Source of the DNA: Heterocephalus glaber
Lineage: Eukaryota; Chordata; Mammalia; Rodentia; Bathyergidae
DNA: 64,000 nucleotides
Direction of reading: 5' to 3'
Assembly (NCBI RefSeq): GCF_000247695.1
Contig: NW_004624734.1
Location: 12,808,740-12,872,739 of the forward strand
This document shows, piece by piece, positions 33,066 through 45,203 of this stretch. The position numbers and the translations under genes were made by a program. Below the pieces are notes generated by a model. It ran no database searches. It was not told where the DNA came from and was given only the letters and a program-made list of their open reading frames with translations. The number at the start of each line of letters is the position of its first letter. Positions within the stretch are counted from its first letter, which is position 1.

Positions 33066-33614
33066 GATAAGGAACATTCCTTGGCCATTTAATTGCACTT
33101 AATTGAGGTGGCACTGCTGTTGTCTGGGCATGTGATTTACACAGAGGTTCACCTCAGGGAGCAAGCGAGGACAGCCATCAGTTTACAATCGCAGATGCTA
33201 AGGTCTCAAGTCTGATTGACGTGGAGGCCAAGGGCAAATCCATTTACAATAGCTGGTTCCCTTTGAGACCTGCAGCAGAAAAGCACAATGAAGAGCAGAA
33301 GGTTGCTGCATTGTTCTGGCAAGTTTCCCCCATGCAGTGGGAGTTGAGTGCTTGGTGACCCCGCTGTTAGGACAGCCTCTCCCCCTTCCACCCTCCTCTT
33401 CCTTGTTCACCACTTCCTTTTACTAGCATCTCCTCTGCCCTGCCTTGTCCTGTTAGGATCTTGTTTCTATTGTCAGTGTCCTCACCTGACTCTCCAGCAG
33501 CCCTTCCACATTAGCCCCTTGCATCCTGGAAGAAACACAAAGCCACATCCCTTTCCCTGTACTGAGAAGGCTGGCAACCTTTCTCTAAGTGGAGTCAAGA
33601 GCTGATGAGAGGGA
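33066..33614. other. No recognised feature
   Basis: Nothing recognised apart from C/T-rich stretches near 33360-33480. Confidence 0.45.
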
Positions 33615-33654
33615 GGAGCGGGGGGGCGGGGGGAGAAAGAGAGAGAGAGAGAGA
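33615..33654. repeat. G-run followed by (GA)n
   Basis: GGAGCGGGGGGGCGGGG passes directly into a GA dinucleotide run. The G-runs could support quadruplex folding but lack four regular tracts. Confidence 0.85.
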
Positions 33655-33820
33655 TTGTTCATGGTGTTATAGTGGGTAGGCCTTCAGGATTAGAAAAACA
33701 AACTAAAAAATGGTAGCATCAGAAATAGCATGAGACTGTGGAAGCCACATTTGGGAAGTAGATTTGGGGAAGCTGTGACAGCATAGTTTCTTTCCTGAGT
33801 TTCACTCATATTGCTCTTGA

Positions 33821-34350
33821 CATGTGAAAGTCTGCCCCTATGCCCCTCAGCATGCTAGCTTCACAGTCCTGAATGGGTAAGAACATGTCATCCCAAAATC
33901 TGTCATTCAGGCATACTGATCATGTACCTAAAGTCAGGGCATAAACTTCTCAGGAGAAAAGGGGTCCCCCTGTACCAGGAAGAAGAGAATATTTTTATCA
34001 CTGGAGATGGAAGGAGCTTAATTATCAAGATGAGTCTGTACAAACAAATCTTGCTAGCATAACCTTATCTTCCATCTTCTCTGATATATTTCCTGGTAAC
34101 ATTCTCACAATTTACTGCCCAAAATCAAAATTCTTTATTTGTCTTGTCATAACTCACAATTTATTGCTCTTTGTTAACATGGTATAGAAGCCCCTGGATC
34201 TATCCACTTCGTTGGGGTTTTTACTTCTTACTACCAAGCCCTTACCCTATGCCAAATAAAAATATTAACAACAAATAGAATTCATATTCTTTTTCTTGTT
34301 ACTCTGTCTCTTATCTGTTAAATTCACAGGCCCCAGGCACAGAAATTAGA
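33821..34350 (+). mobile_element. Probable ERVL-type LTR, sense
   Basis: TTTGTTAACATGGTATAGAA (TATA-like), AGCCCCTGGATCTATCCACT, a polyadenylation signal CCAAATAAAAATATTAAC (about 34252) and a final TCTGTTAAATTCACAGGCCC follow U3, R and U5 of an ERVL-like LTR. The left boundary (TGTGAAAG at 33821) is uncertain. No viral genes are adjacent. Confidence 0.5.
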
Positions 34351-34928
34351 GACAGAGTCATTCAGTTCCCAGGCAGCCTGTCATACCATCCCCTTACTGT
34401 GGCTTCATACCTTGTCTGGATGGATGCAAAGTTGTTTGTCCTTCATTGTAGACAAATGACTGAGGACAGTGATGGATGAGCTATTCTGCAAGAAGCTGAA
34501 ATTATCCCTTTTGTCTCTGGGCATCTGCACTGTTCACCTCTGAACTGCAGAATGCCACCAGACCTGAGTTAATTTGGTTCCATTGCTTTTAAGCGTGATC
34601 CAGCACCAGCCCTGTATGTGTGCTGAAGGGGTACAGCAGCTCAGAGGGCTGCCCATCTAGGGCAAGCCCAGGATCCAAATGCCATCCAAGCAGGCTTCTG
34701 GGCCAACCAGATGCTACATGAATGTCAATTTTAGGGAAAGCTACAAATCAAGCATGAACTCTAAGGTCCCTGACCCCAGGGATGCCTTGAATGTGAACTG
34801 AAGACTCCTTGGAACATTTATGAACATCGCCGGGCCACTCTAGCAGGGCTGCACATTTGGGAAGTCAGGAGAAGCCTTTGGGAAAGGGCAAGTGGTGGTG
34901 TACTTGGTCACTGGTTTCAGCTTACAAC
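34351..34928. other. No recognised feature
   Basis: Unique-looking sequence. Nothing recognised. Confidence 0.45.
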
Positions 34929-34945
34929 TTTAAAGTCACAGTCTG

Positions 34946-35058
34946 AAGGCTGGGGATTTAGCTCAGTGGTTCTGCCACCTGCCTCGAAAGCACAAGGTCC
35001 CGAGTTCAATCCTTGGTACCAAAAACCCCCCCAAAACAAAACAAAACAAAAAACTCCA
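34946..35058 (+). mobile_element. Young ID-variant SINE, sense
   Basis: GGCTGGGGATTTAGCTCAG, then GGTTCTGCCACCTGCCTC, a B box GAGTTCAATCC and a CCCCCCAAAAC(AAAAC)n tail. The 17-base duplication TTTAAAGTCACAGTCTG is perfect at 34929-34945 and 35059-35075. Confidence 0.95.
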
Positions 35059-35075
35059 TTTAAAGTCACAGTCTG

Positions 35076-35401
35076 TAAGCTCTGGTAATGTCTTGTCACT
35101 CTGAATGTGACCAGGCTCACAGTCGTTCTGGGAGCTGAATGGAGCGCCCCACATCCGCACTGGTCTCCTGTGGAATTGGAGATATGCACTGTGAGATGGC
35201 TTTGAGGGTGGCTTAGGGCCTGGGCCTGCTCTGGACACGCAGCCCTCTTAGCTTAGCTGTAGCCACCCCCAGTGCACATGCAGGAGAGATGCAACTGTCT
35301 CCAATGTTATGAATCCCACGAGGCTGATTCTGGATCCTTGTTGTAAGTCTCAGCCCTGAAGCCATTCCCAATTCTCATTTCTCTTCAGTCTGTAAAGAAC
35401 A
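35076..35401. other. No recognised feature
   Basis: Nothing recognised. Confidence 0.4.
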
Positions 35402-35403
35402 GT

Positions 35404-35550
35404 CAGTCTGGTCATAGTGGCACAGGCTATTCCAGAGGCTGAGGCAGGAGGGTTGCAAGTCTGAGGACACCCTGGGGAACTTAATGAGACCCTGTCCTAA
35501 AATATAAAAGGCTAGAGATGTAGCTCAGGGTAGAGCACTGTTCTGGTCCC
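35404..35550 (+). mobile_element. B1-dID SINE, sense, 3'-truncated
   Basis: GTCTGGTCATAGTGGCACAG, AGAGGCTGAGGCAGGAGG and GAGACCCTGTCC mark the B1 part. GGCTAGAGATGTAGCTCAG starts an ID part that is lost after about 30 bases. A MIR-like CTTAACTTCTCTGAGCCTC follows at 35590. Confidence 0.75.
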
Positions 35551-35715
35551 AGCCCTACCACCAGCTGGCAGGGAGACTGTGCAGATCGCTTAACTTCTCT
35601 GAGCCTCTGGTCCTTCCCATGCACCCAGAGGAATTCCCCATCCTGCTTGCTGCTTTCCTCTGTGTGTAGGAATATGGAGGCCACTCCTGCCCCTCATCTG
35701 TGTGGGTCTGCCAGT

Positions 35716-35733
35716 AGGAGGAGGAGGAGGAGG
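35716..35733. repeat. (GGA)n microsatellite
   Basis: Six GGA units. Confidence 0.9.
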
Positions 35734-35974
35734 AATCCCGTCAGGCTGATGGTGAATGAGAACTGGAAAATATGGGGAATGCCTCTCTCCACAAAGTCCG
35801 TACTTGGATGATGGATAAAAATATCTCCTGCAATCTGCAACAGTGTATCCTTTTGAAGTCTTGAAGTAATTTCTTCAGTTTTTTAAAAAATCATTCACAT
35901 CAGCTGTAATCAAACAATTCCTAGAAGTCCTTAAGGATGATGGGTGGTGCTTTAAATTTTTCATTAGAAATTAA

Positions 35975-36300
35975 ATTCTTTCTTCAATAGATATTTAAGT
36001 GCCTATTGGGTGCCACACACTGGGATACAGCATTGAACATGACAACAGGCTGGCCCTCTTGACATGTAGATGAGGAGGTGGACAGTGAGCAAAATAAATA
36101 CTGCATATAATTTGCAAATAGTGGGAAGTGCGGTGGAGAGAGTGAAGTGGGAGTGCAGCAGATGTAAGGGTGGGCGCTGTAGGCCAGGGGCAGGCTGGGC
36201 CCACACTGATGAAGGGGTGGGTCCTGGCAGGTGGGTGTTCAGAGGAAGAGTCCCTTGGGCAGAGAGGTAAGAGGTGAGCTCAGAGCAGAATAGTTGGCAG
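35975..36300 (-). repeat. L2 relic, antisense
   Basis: ATTTAAGTGCCTATTGGGTG, ACACTGGGATACAGCATTGA and GCAAAATAAATACTGCATAT follow the antisense L2 3' end. Confidence 0.55.
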
Positions 36301-36850
36301 GCATAGATATCAGGGAATGTGATAAGTTCTTTTGATGGAGCCAATCTGTAGTGATTATTTCTTTCTTTGCCATATTCAAAGCCTATAATATGAAAGGGCG
36401 CAAAGGCTTGAAGCCATAAGGGGCCCTGGAGGTTGTGGGGTTCTTAATCCTGCCTCATGGAGTGTGGTCCAGGGGCTGGCAACATGGGGATCCACTGAGT
36501 GATGTTGGAAGTGCAGAATCTCTGCTCACCCTGAGCCTTGCTAAGGGATGCCTGGGCATGTGAACACCCAAGAAACATTGTCTGGGATTGTCTGTGGCTT
36601 TGGGTGTCAGAAGCCCTGGGGCTGCTCAAAGCACGTCCACTTGTGAACTAAGTTATCCTCACTTTCCTTGCTGCTTTACCTGCAAGGAGGTTAGAATGAT
36701 GCAGATATTCTCTGCTCTGCCAGGCTCTTCTTTTTCTGAGTGAATGCCACTTTTCCCAGCACCTTCCCCATCCATCAGACCAGACCCTCCTGGGGCTGGT
36801 AGATTGCAGAGGTGCATCTGGAAGCAGATACTCTGGCCTCTGGAGAATTT
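36301..36850. other. Mostly unassigned; possible MER5/MER20 scrap
   Basis: GTGTGGTCCAGGGGCTGGCA and GTGCAGAATCTCTGCTCAC (36463-36530) resemble a short hAT relic. Nothing else is recognised. Confidence 0.35.
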
Positions 36851-36864
36851 CTAGGCTGGTTTTC

Positions 36865-37025
36865 TTTTCTTTTTTTCTTTTTTTTTTTGAGACAGGGTCT
36901 CACTATGTTGTTCAGGCTGGCCTTGAACTCACTGTGTAGCCCAGGCTGGCCTCGAACTCATGTCAATCCTCCTGCCTCTGCCTCCCGAGTGCTGGGATTA
37001 CAGACATGAGCCACCATGCCTAGCT
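36865..37025 (-). mobile_element. B1 SINE with internal duplication, antisense
   Basis: GAGACAGGGTCTCACTATG, then two copies of the CAGGCTGGCCT(T/C)GAACTCA segment (the internal duplication), then GCTGGGATTACAGACATG and CATGCCTAGC. TAGGCTGGTTTTC (36852-36864) and TAGGCTGACTTTC (37026-37038) are its target duplication. Confidence 0.92.
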
Positions 37026-37038
37026 TAGGCTGACTTTC

Positions 37039-40000
37039 TTCACTGTGCTCAGAGACTTTCTTTCCTCCCGGCAAAAGATTGCAACTGTACAAGGTCTGTC
37101 CCCCAGCAGGGAATGGTGCACACACTACTGCCCGTTCAGCTTTAGCAGGGCATATGCTTTGAGCTGAGCTTCGGGCCAGTTCCCATCACCTTTGCCAAGT
37201 CCTTTATGGGCTCAGTGGTTCCAAATGGAAGAAGGCTGGTGGCCTTTGAGGGTTCGTGGAAATGTCAGTTATCATAATAAACAAGGGTGTTACCTGGGTC
37301 GACTGGTTTGTACCTTCCCTCCTGGGACAAAGCATTGAGCTCAGTGGCCAGGCTACGGTGCCCGGAGTCTTGCAGTCTAATTTTGACTCAATTATTAGTA
37401 ACTTCTGAGGGAAATCACCTAATGTACATGAATATCAGGTACCTTATTGATAAAATGAAGTTATCATCATTTCTACTTCACAAGTAGGTTACTGAGCCTT
37501 CATTATCTCAGTGCTTTTGAAAGCTGTTCTTAAATGTGTGATTTCCGGGTTTAAGTCTCTATATACTTGTTTGCCTTTTTAAAGTGAGTTTGAATGAATC
37601 TCCCTATTTCTGTTCATTTAATGACTGCAACATTGAGGAGTAGATAGTAACAAATACCTATTAATCTTACCCATGATTTACTGTGAGTTAAGAAATAAAC
37701 TGGGCATTGACCTTTCCTTGCTGTTTCTGAATTAGTCACACACTTCCCATTATTTGTGTATGTCAGCAGCGTGACCTAAATAAAGTTAGGGTTGATCCCT
37801 TTCAGAATACGTTTTGAATTTCTCCTTACAACAAAGTTAAGGCAAGTTGATGTATGGTTTGCAATCAAATAGAAAGGCCCTTTTAGCAAAGCACTTGTAC
37901 GACGATGGAGTTATTGTTGAGAATTGGCTTCTGGATGTGGTCAAATTCTCAAATTGCCCGAGTGTTTCCTGGCCTGCTGAGGAATGTAGTAGAAAGCAGT
38001 CTCCATTTGTCACTGCCACTTTCCATTGGTAGGGCAACTCGATAGCTCCGATCGCCCCACGTCTTACCTTACTGCCTTGGAATTCCAGATTAGGGCTTTG
38101 CTGGTGTAGTTGAGTATTTTTCAGATCTTTGCCACTGTGCTTCTAGGACACTTTCTGGGTTAACCTAACTGACTGCTTCATCAGCTGCTGTTCATGCTGC
38201 ATAGATCAGGTGGAGTCATGGACCATGTTTCAGAAGCTGTGTAATTTTAGGCAACCTACAGACCAAAGCAAAGAACAACAAAAACTGCTTTGGTCATGCT
38301 GAATTAGGCTGCAGAGATAAGATTCAGCCATCACAGCTCAGCCAGGCAGAAACCACAGAGGGAGCTAATTCATGCATCATGCGTCTTTCCCAACCCTTTG
38401 TCTTACCTTATGTTGTATTTCACCACACAGGACTGGGGGCATTCCAGATCTCTGAGATGTGTGCCGTCCTGGGGAGGAAGGAGGTGGTTCATGACACGCT
38501 CATGTCTACCTCCGAAGCTTCTAGGGGAAATGGGGATTGGGCCCAAGCACTCTGGATGTCAGGCCTCCAGATGGACTGGCTGGGCTAGGGGAAGTGGTCA
38601 GTTTGCCCCTGGGCTGTGGTCACTACTACTAGAGCAAGGTCACTTTGTTGAGAGTGGTGAAATTATAACGTGTCATCTTACCAAAAGTCCATACCAAGAA
38701 AGGGACTTCTTCTAACCCCCATGACGCCATCCTCCCAGACTGGGGCCTTCAGCTAGCTTCACATCTGGGCTGGAGTGGTGGGGATGTGAGGTGGATATAG
38801 GGCAGTTGTAGACACAACAATTCTCTCTTCATATAGAGCTGTGTGTCTTGGCCCTTCTCTGGCCCTCTGTAATGCCTCTGGGAAGAGCCCAAGTCTACAC
38901 AAACTGGGACAGATTGAGGCCTTAGTCTATTGTCAATTATTGCCAGGACAGATTCAGAATAATGCTGTTATGTTGTTTCCTCATCTTATCACCTCTGTCA
39001 CAAGTCTTATCATCTACTCCATTTCCAAAAATCCTAGGGAGCAAAAGGCTGAGCTCTGTGACTCCCCTATGGGGATGGCAGCCAGCTGCAAACATAGTTG
39101 GGTCCCTGACTCATGGCTTGGAGACTGAGCTAGCATTATGCCATGGATTTTGGTTTTGTTCGAGTTGGTGTCCCCTGCATGCACGTGAGTGGATTAGCAA
39201 TGCACATGACCACTTGCTTTGTGTATTCTCTGACGGAGTGACCCAGTTAGAGGCCTGGCCCAGGCACAGGATGAGCAAGGCTGGCTGAGTGCTGTCAGGG
39301 AATCTCCCAGCTGACCCACGAGGGCTCCTCCCATCCTGGTCAGGGTGCAAACAAGTTTCAGAGCAATGGGGCAGAGCCCCTGCTGTGGAATTGGCTCTGC
39401 CCACTTAAAGTGATATACAGATAAAGAGAAACAATGGGCTCCATAGGAGAGATTTGTTTCACAGTGTCGCCTTCTTTTGAAAGCAGCCATTATGAGTGGT
39501 CTTCTGGCTTTTCATCCAATTGCTAACCAAACTTGAACATGTTAGAAACTCTCTTATGTGTTAATATTCCCAGTGAGGCAAGAATCATTATTTCTCCCTC
39601 ATCAGTGACCAAACAGTGCTGCCAAGTTTTCCAGTGATCTAGCGAGACTCACACTTGTGACAAACCAGGGCATCCTCTGACTTCTTCCTACTATTGTCTC
39701 TCACATAGGGAAGTGGCTTGGTCTATAAAACGTGTGGTTGCTATGAATTACTGTTGTTGGTAAGGAGAATTGGAAGCATTCTCATTTCTAGATTACCTTT
39801 CAAATATTCAAATTCATGCAGCAGTAGCATATGGCTAGAACTTTTTTTTTTTTCCACTCAGATGTCTTCCAATGTGCTTCATTGAATTCCAAATCCACAT
39901 CAGGTTTGAATTTTGAAAATGCCAACTGTATACTAACTGAATGTGCGAAATGAAGAAAACTTTCATAAATGTTTTTTTAAAAATAAATGGTGTTCTGTGT

Positions 40001-41089
40001 TCAGATAAAAACCAGCTGTATGGGTTTTAAAAAAAATTTTGATTCATTTGCATCTCGATAATGTTGCGGGAACAATGTTACTAGGGTATTTTTAGCCAAT
40101 TTTTCTATAGGACAGATCCACAATAGCACTCGTCCGATATCACAGGAAAGTGGACCATGGTAGTCTTTGTGGCTACCCTCACTGGCCCAGACCCCAACAG
40201 CCTTGGTGGACAGAACAACCCCTGGCTGCAGAAATGATGAGTCTCCATTTTCTTCCCCCTCAGAGTTTAGTTTGTAGGTACCATTTACACATGCATTTTT
40301 TATGAGATAAGAAATTCCCATGCACTTTAGAACTAATAAGAGGAGGCTTTTATCTACTCAGTTTTCCTCAGTTGCATGTGCATGTTCCAGACGACTCAGT
40401 CAGAGGCACCAACATGAGATGGAAACTACCTTGGCTGTAACCTAATGGAGGGAAGGTCTAAGAGCTTCCTGGGCCCTGGGCTTCCCAGAGTGAGAACCCT
40501 CCCTCCTCTTGCTCCCCTCGCTATATTAAAATACACCACAGTCTGAATGAAATATAATGTACACATTGTACTTTTTGAAGTCGCCATCAATTGTAAAATA
40601 TAACATTATTTCATGTACCACTAAGAGAAAAAGTGCTGCCTAATATAATTAGATGGACTCATTTCAGAGTTCTTTTGCAATGAACTGCATTTTTAAACTA
40701 GTAAAATACATTTTAATGATGAGTTGAGTTATAATGGAGTAGTGAGATAATGCTACATTTTGCTAGTTTTTAAATGATTGTATTTCAAACACAGAAAATA
40801 TATTCCCAGTATCCAACTTTGATATGGTTCAATGCTTTGCCATGTTTGCTTCAGATATTTTAAAAAAATAAAACACTGAAGATACAATGAAAGGTCCAAG
40901 TGGATCTCTCCTCCACCACAAGACTCAGTCTCTCTTTAGGTCCCTAAGACGCCACCACCATGAATTTGGTGCTTATTCCCACCTGAGTTCGTAAACTTTG
41001 ATTTATTTTTTGTACCTATAAATATTTATTTACTATTTTTAAAATCTGCTAGTCATCTGCCAGTATGTGCCCCCTTCTTCCCCCCCCCC
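37039..41089. other. Long stretch without recognised repeats or genes
   Basis: About 4 kb in which I can name no interspersed repeat and no exon. Open frames are all below 110 codons, including overlapping frames on both strands at 38379-38715, 38841-39490 and 40001-40321 (minus, 106 codons). None shows a motif I recognise. In a window this rich in repeats, the absence hints at either retained regulatory DNA or very old decayed repeats. Confidence 0.45.
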
Positions 41090-41271
41090 TTTTTTTTTTC
41101 AGTACTGGGAACTGAAGCCAGAGTCTTTGCACTGAGCTACATCCTCAGCTTTTTAATTTTTTTTTGAAACAGGGTCTTGCTGAGTTGCCCAGGCAGGACT
41201 CAGACTCAAAATCCTTCTGCCTCAGCCTCCCCGAGTGCTGGGATTACAGGTATAGACCATCACACCCAGCT
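41090..41271 (-). mobile_element. B1-dID SINE, antisense
   Basis: AGTACTGGGAACTGAAGCC ... GAGCTACATCCTCAGC is an ID part with a shortened middle. It is followed by TTGAAACAGGGTCTTGCTG ... GTGCTGGGATTACAGG, an antisense B1. A poly-C/poly-T tract precedes it. Confidence 0.88.
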
Positions 41272-41418
41272 TGCTCCTTCCTTTTATTAGTAGAACCCTT
41301 GCACTTCAAATAAACAAATTCTGCCAGTGATGGTTAAGTGACTTAGTTTCTACCCAAAGAAGCAACACAGAAGTGAAGGGTACAGCTTCTGGATTTTGTC
41401 TCAAAAATAGGGAGTAAA

Positions 41419-41445
41419 TTAGGGTTAGGATCAGGGTCAGGGTTA
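41419..41445. repeat. Short degenerate telomere-like repeat
   Basis: TTAGGG, TTAGGA, TCAGGG, TCAGGG and TTA follow each other in register at 41419-41445: four 6-base units with three substitutions, then a partial unit. The downstream 41465-41500 looks like a decayed ID 3' half (GGTTTGAATTTCCTAGCAC) with a purine-rich tail to 41545. Confidence 0.6.
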
Positions 41446-41849
41446 AGTTAGTTTACTGTTATGGTAACAAAGCCCTGGTTTGAATTTCCTAGCACTGAAA
41501 AGAAAAAAAAGAAGGAAGAGGAGAAGAGGGAGGAAGGAAATTCTTTATACTGTATTCTCTTTCTTCTTTCTTCCTGGCTCTTGATGAGGGCAGCAACCAG
41601 GTGGTAGCAAGAGATTATGATCATAAAAATATAGAAAACATGCTAGAGAATAGCAAAGCAACAAGATAGAAAAATCCTTACTCCCTGGCCCCATCAGACT
41701 ACCCACTATCTTGGGCCAGAATGTGAGAAGTCAACAAGCATTTTAAGTCAGTGTTACTTGGTCTTTATTAAAACAGCCCTCAAAATATTCTAAGTAATAC
41801 AAGTGGTTTCCATTTTGATCATGCTGTGACTTATTTTATTAAAAACTTC

Positions 41850-42402
41850 CATTTTTCTAACTGGAGGACATTATGTTGAATGAAATAAGCTAGGCACAGA
41901 AAGACAAACAGTGCATGTTTTCTCTCATTTGTGGAAGCTGAAAATGTCCATCATATAGAAATAGAGAGTAGAATAGTGGTCACTAGAGGCAACAAAGGCT
42001 GGAAGGAGGAAGGGTAGAGGTCAGATAATAGGCACCAAAATACAGTTAGGGTAGAGGAATTAGTTCTAATGCTCTATATCACAGTAGGGTGAGTATAGCT
42101 AAAAATAATGTATGTATATTTCAAAAATCTACAGTAAACTGGGCCTGCTAGCAAATGCTTGTAATCCTAGCACACAGGAGGCTGAGGCAAGAGGATCATA
42201 AGTTTGAGGTAGCCAGGGCTATATAGCAAATTCAAGGCCAGCTTTGACTGCAGAGCAAGATTGAATCTCAAAAAAAAAAAAAATCTCTCTCCCCGCCAAA
42301 AAAAAGCTCCAAGAGAGTATTTTGGATTATTTTGCCACAGGTAAGTGATAAACATTTGAGAAGATAGATATGTTTACCCTGATTAGAACATTACACAATG
42401 TA

Positions 42403-42440
<38 letters not shown>

Positions 42441-42487
42441 AAAACATCACGTTACCCCATAAATATGTACAATTACATGTCAATTTT
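41850..42487 (+). mobile_element. L1MA/L1MB-type 3' end, sense, interrupted by a B1
   Basis: ACATTATGTTGAATGAAATA, GCACAGAAAGACAAACAGTG, GTGGAAGCTGAAAATGTCC and GGAATTAGTTCTAATGCTCT, then after the B1 CATTACACAATGTATGTG and CCCCATAAATATGTACAATT, are the ordered blocks of an L1MA/MB 3' UTR. It retains the usual (TG)n/(TA)n expansion at 42400-42439. Confidence 0.88.
42137..42305 (+). mobile_element. B1 SINE with internal duplication, inside the L1
   Basis: CTGGGCCTGCTAGCAAATGC, GGCTGAGGCAAGAGGATC, then AGCCAGGGCTATATAGCAA and CCAGCTTTGACTGCAGAGCA as the diverged doubled segment, then an A tail. Confidence 0.85.
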
Positions 42488-43430
42488 TTCATGTTACCTT
42501 TTAACAATCTCAGCTGTTAGTAACAGCTCAAGAAATATATAGTCTTGGCAAAGTATCCCAAGCTGAGACTAATGAGATTAATCTTTCTAATCTATGAGAG
42601 CAAAAACATGTTCCACTTTTAAAAAACAGTAAATGGTAGTATTTGAAAGTGCAAAATTCTGATCTGCCTTTGCAAAATATTCTTCTGCCTTTTTTTGTTG
42701 TTATTGCTGTACTATAACTAAAAGAGTAGAATTTAATGGAAAACTTCCATTTTTGTTAAGTAGGAGGGATTAGGATAAATGCAGTCAAACAGTTCATCAC
42801 ATCTTCAGACTTAAGAAGGAAGGAATATATTTAGCAGCTTCCTCAATGGCTAGGTATTTGTTTCCAGTCCTTGGTGGTCATCACCTCATGGCGGGAACAC
42901 GAACTCGAGCCCATTGATCATCCTCCATGCAGAGATACAGGTCATTCATACACACTGAGGGCAGTCGGTGGTTCTGTCCCCAACAGAAGACATCGAAAGC
43001 AAACTCAAAATACTCATTTCAGAATGAAAAGGAGTTTTCACTAGCAGGAGAAGTTTTCTTCTCAAATGCAGACTGAGCATCCACATGACTGTGGTAAGAG
43101 GGAGGCCTGGTCAGTTCCTCTTCTCCAGGAGCTGGCCCCAGAGTGCCCCACAATGAGACCCCCTCACTGGCTGGCCCGCGTGCCCACAGCTCTGGGCCAG
43201 GGCACCATTTTGGCTGGGATACTTGCTTTCTGTGGAGTGACCAGGTGGCTCAGGGCCAGGTGTCTACAGGGCCAGCACCACTGGTAGCTAATGAGGACAA
43301 CTTCCAGTTTATTATCCCTTTAAACAGCCCTGAGGCTATCTGATAGGAGCACACCCACCAGCTTGGGGTTGATCTCATTGGTCAGCGTGGCTTCTGGTCT
43401 TAAATGCAGGTCTGTACTTTGATTCTCTCT
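42488..43430. other. No recognised feature
   Basis: Unique-looking sequence with a few CpGs near 42890-43010. The overlapping frames 43066-43343 have no recognisable domain. Confidence 0.45.
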
Positions 43431-43626
43431 CTTTTGGTACTGGGGATCGAACCCAGGACATTGAGCATGCTAGACAAGTGCTCTACTGCTGGGTGATACC
43501 CCCAGCCCTGTTTATTTCATTTTGACACAAGATCTAAGTTTCCCAGGCAAGCCTTGAACTTATGATCCTCTTGCCTCAGCCTCCTGTGTAGCTGGGACTA
43601 CAGGTGTGTGCTCCCACACTCAGCCT
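43431..43626 (-). mobile_element. B1-dID SINE, antisense
   Basis: GGTACTGGGGATCGAACCC ... GCTCTACTGCTGGGTGATA is the ID part, followed by TTTTGACACAAGATCTAAG ... GTAGCTGGGACTACAGG, the B1 part. CTTTGATTCTCTCTC-like flanks on both sides suggest a diverged target duplication. Confidence 0.88.
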
Positions 43627-45150
43627 TTTGGTTTCTTTCTCAAAGGACCCTTGGCAGCAAGAGCTGCAGGGCACCCTGCTTTTGCGTTGAATGAGTTCCC
43701 AACCTTGGCCCTCTTTTTCTTCCCTCCATGCAGTGAGAACTGGGTCTCAGGGGAGTGGTCCTCAGACACCTGCATTCTCTACATTGCCTCTAGGTCAAAG
43801 ATCATGGGCATCTCTCCCGCCATCTGTGCGTGTGATTTCAAAGCACAAATGGAGGCTCCTTGATGGAGTGGGAAGGTGAGCCTCGCTTGTAAATTAAATT
43901 CCTAGTGAAAAAACAAAACAGAACAGCTGAACAATACAAAATGACTCCCCTGAGTGGGTGCTGGAACCTCAACTGTGAGTTCTGTCCAGCTTTGGGGACA
44001 AGAAGAAAGAAGAGAGACATAGGTGACATGTGGAAGTCAGTTTGTGCATTCTAGAAATTTAACATTTCCTCTGACAGTTTTTGCAACCTAAAAAATGAAA
44101 ATCAGATGTAAAAGCTCCCCAAGCACCTTGATTTGCCTATTAATCAGTTCACCAGAAATTCACCTGCATTTTGAGTGTTTTTGCTTGCATTGCCAGTATC
44201 GCAAAGAAATTCATTTAATTCAAAAATTTAAAATTAAGCATAAACTGAAATTTAAAAACAAGCTGGTATGCCCTTAAAAGGCTTGATTTTCAAACCTTAT
44301 AACACCAAAAAGATGGAGAAAAAAATATCAAAGGACATTGCCATGTAAAAACACTCAAAAAGGTTTTAAATTGTAGGCAAATTGCTCATTAGGTGACTTG
44401 CTTTAGGCTAATTGACCTAAAGTCAACGGCATCCAAAAGTTGACACTTTTGTGCCCAGGGACACTTTCTCAGGACCGTATTCATCTTTTTTCCAGATAAA
44501 ATTCTAATCAACTCTATTATTTGGTTTCTCAGCCCCTGGCATATTAGATGTGAATCAAAACAGGAGGGAACGGTGAGAGCCAGGCCACTTTGCACAGCGA
44601 GAAGGCCAGCTGGTACCCCAACGGCCAGGGAGGGGCAAGAGAAGGCCAGGGAAAATGGAAATGTGAACAGGAGGCTTAGGAAATCACCTTAGCATGAGGC
44701 TTCTCCTTCCCTCCTGCCTTTCCCTTGTGTGGCTTCTGGGAGCACCTCTCTATCAACATGCAAAGGCTCATAATGCCAGCCAAGTTGTGAGAAGTATTTG
44801 TAAGGACTTTGCTTAGCTCATTGTTTTCTTCTACAATCCCTGTTAGAAAGCTTTTATCACAACCTTTCCAATTGTTGACTCTTTGATTGGAGCATCCCTG
44901 GGAAGGCACTTGGTCTACCCTGTCTTCTATGATCCACCCCACCCCCCCGCCCCGCCACCCCACCCAAACATTGCTCAGATGGTTGTCTCAGGTTCTTCAT
45001 GAACAGCCCAACCTAGAAGCAGTTCTGGGGTCTTGAAAAACTTCACTTCCTGGAAAAACACTGTCCCCAAAAGTTAGCACAAACAAATCCTGCTATCGGT
45101 TAATTCTTGAAATCCAGGGGAGGAGGTAATGAATGACCTGAATCATGGTG
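43627..45150. other. No recognised repeat; contains a C-rich tract
   Basis: No gene recognised. The C-rich tract at 44937-44966 is listed separately. Confidence 0.45.
44937..44966 (-). other. G-quadruplex / i-motif candidate
   Basis: The plus strand is built of C-runs of 4, 7, 4, 4 and 3 separated by one to four bases. The minus strand therefore carries five G-runs of at least three with loops of one to four bases, satisfying the usual G3+N1-7 rule. Confidence 0.6.
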
Positions 45151-45203
45151 AAATCCACTTTCCACTGTTAGATGGCTGAAAGTGTGGTTAAGAAGCAAGC
45201 AGG

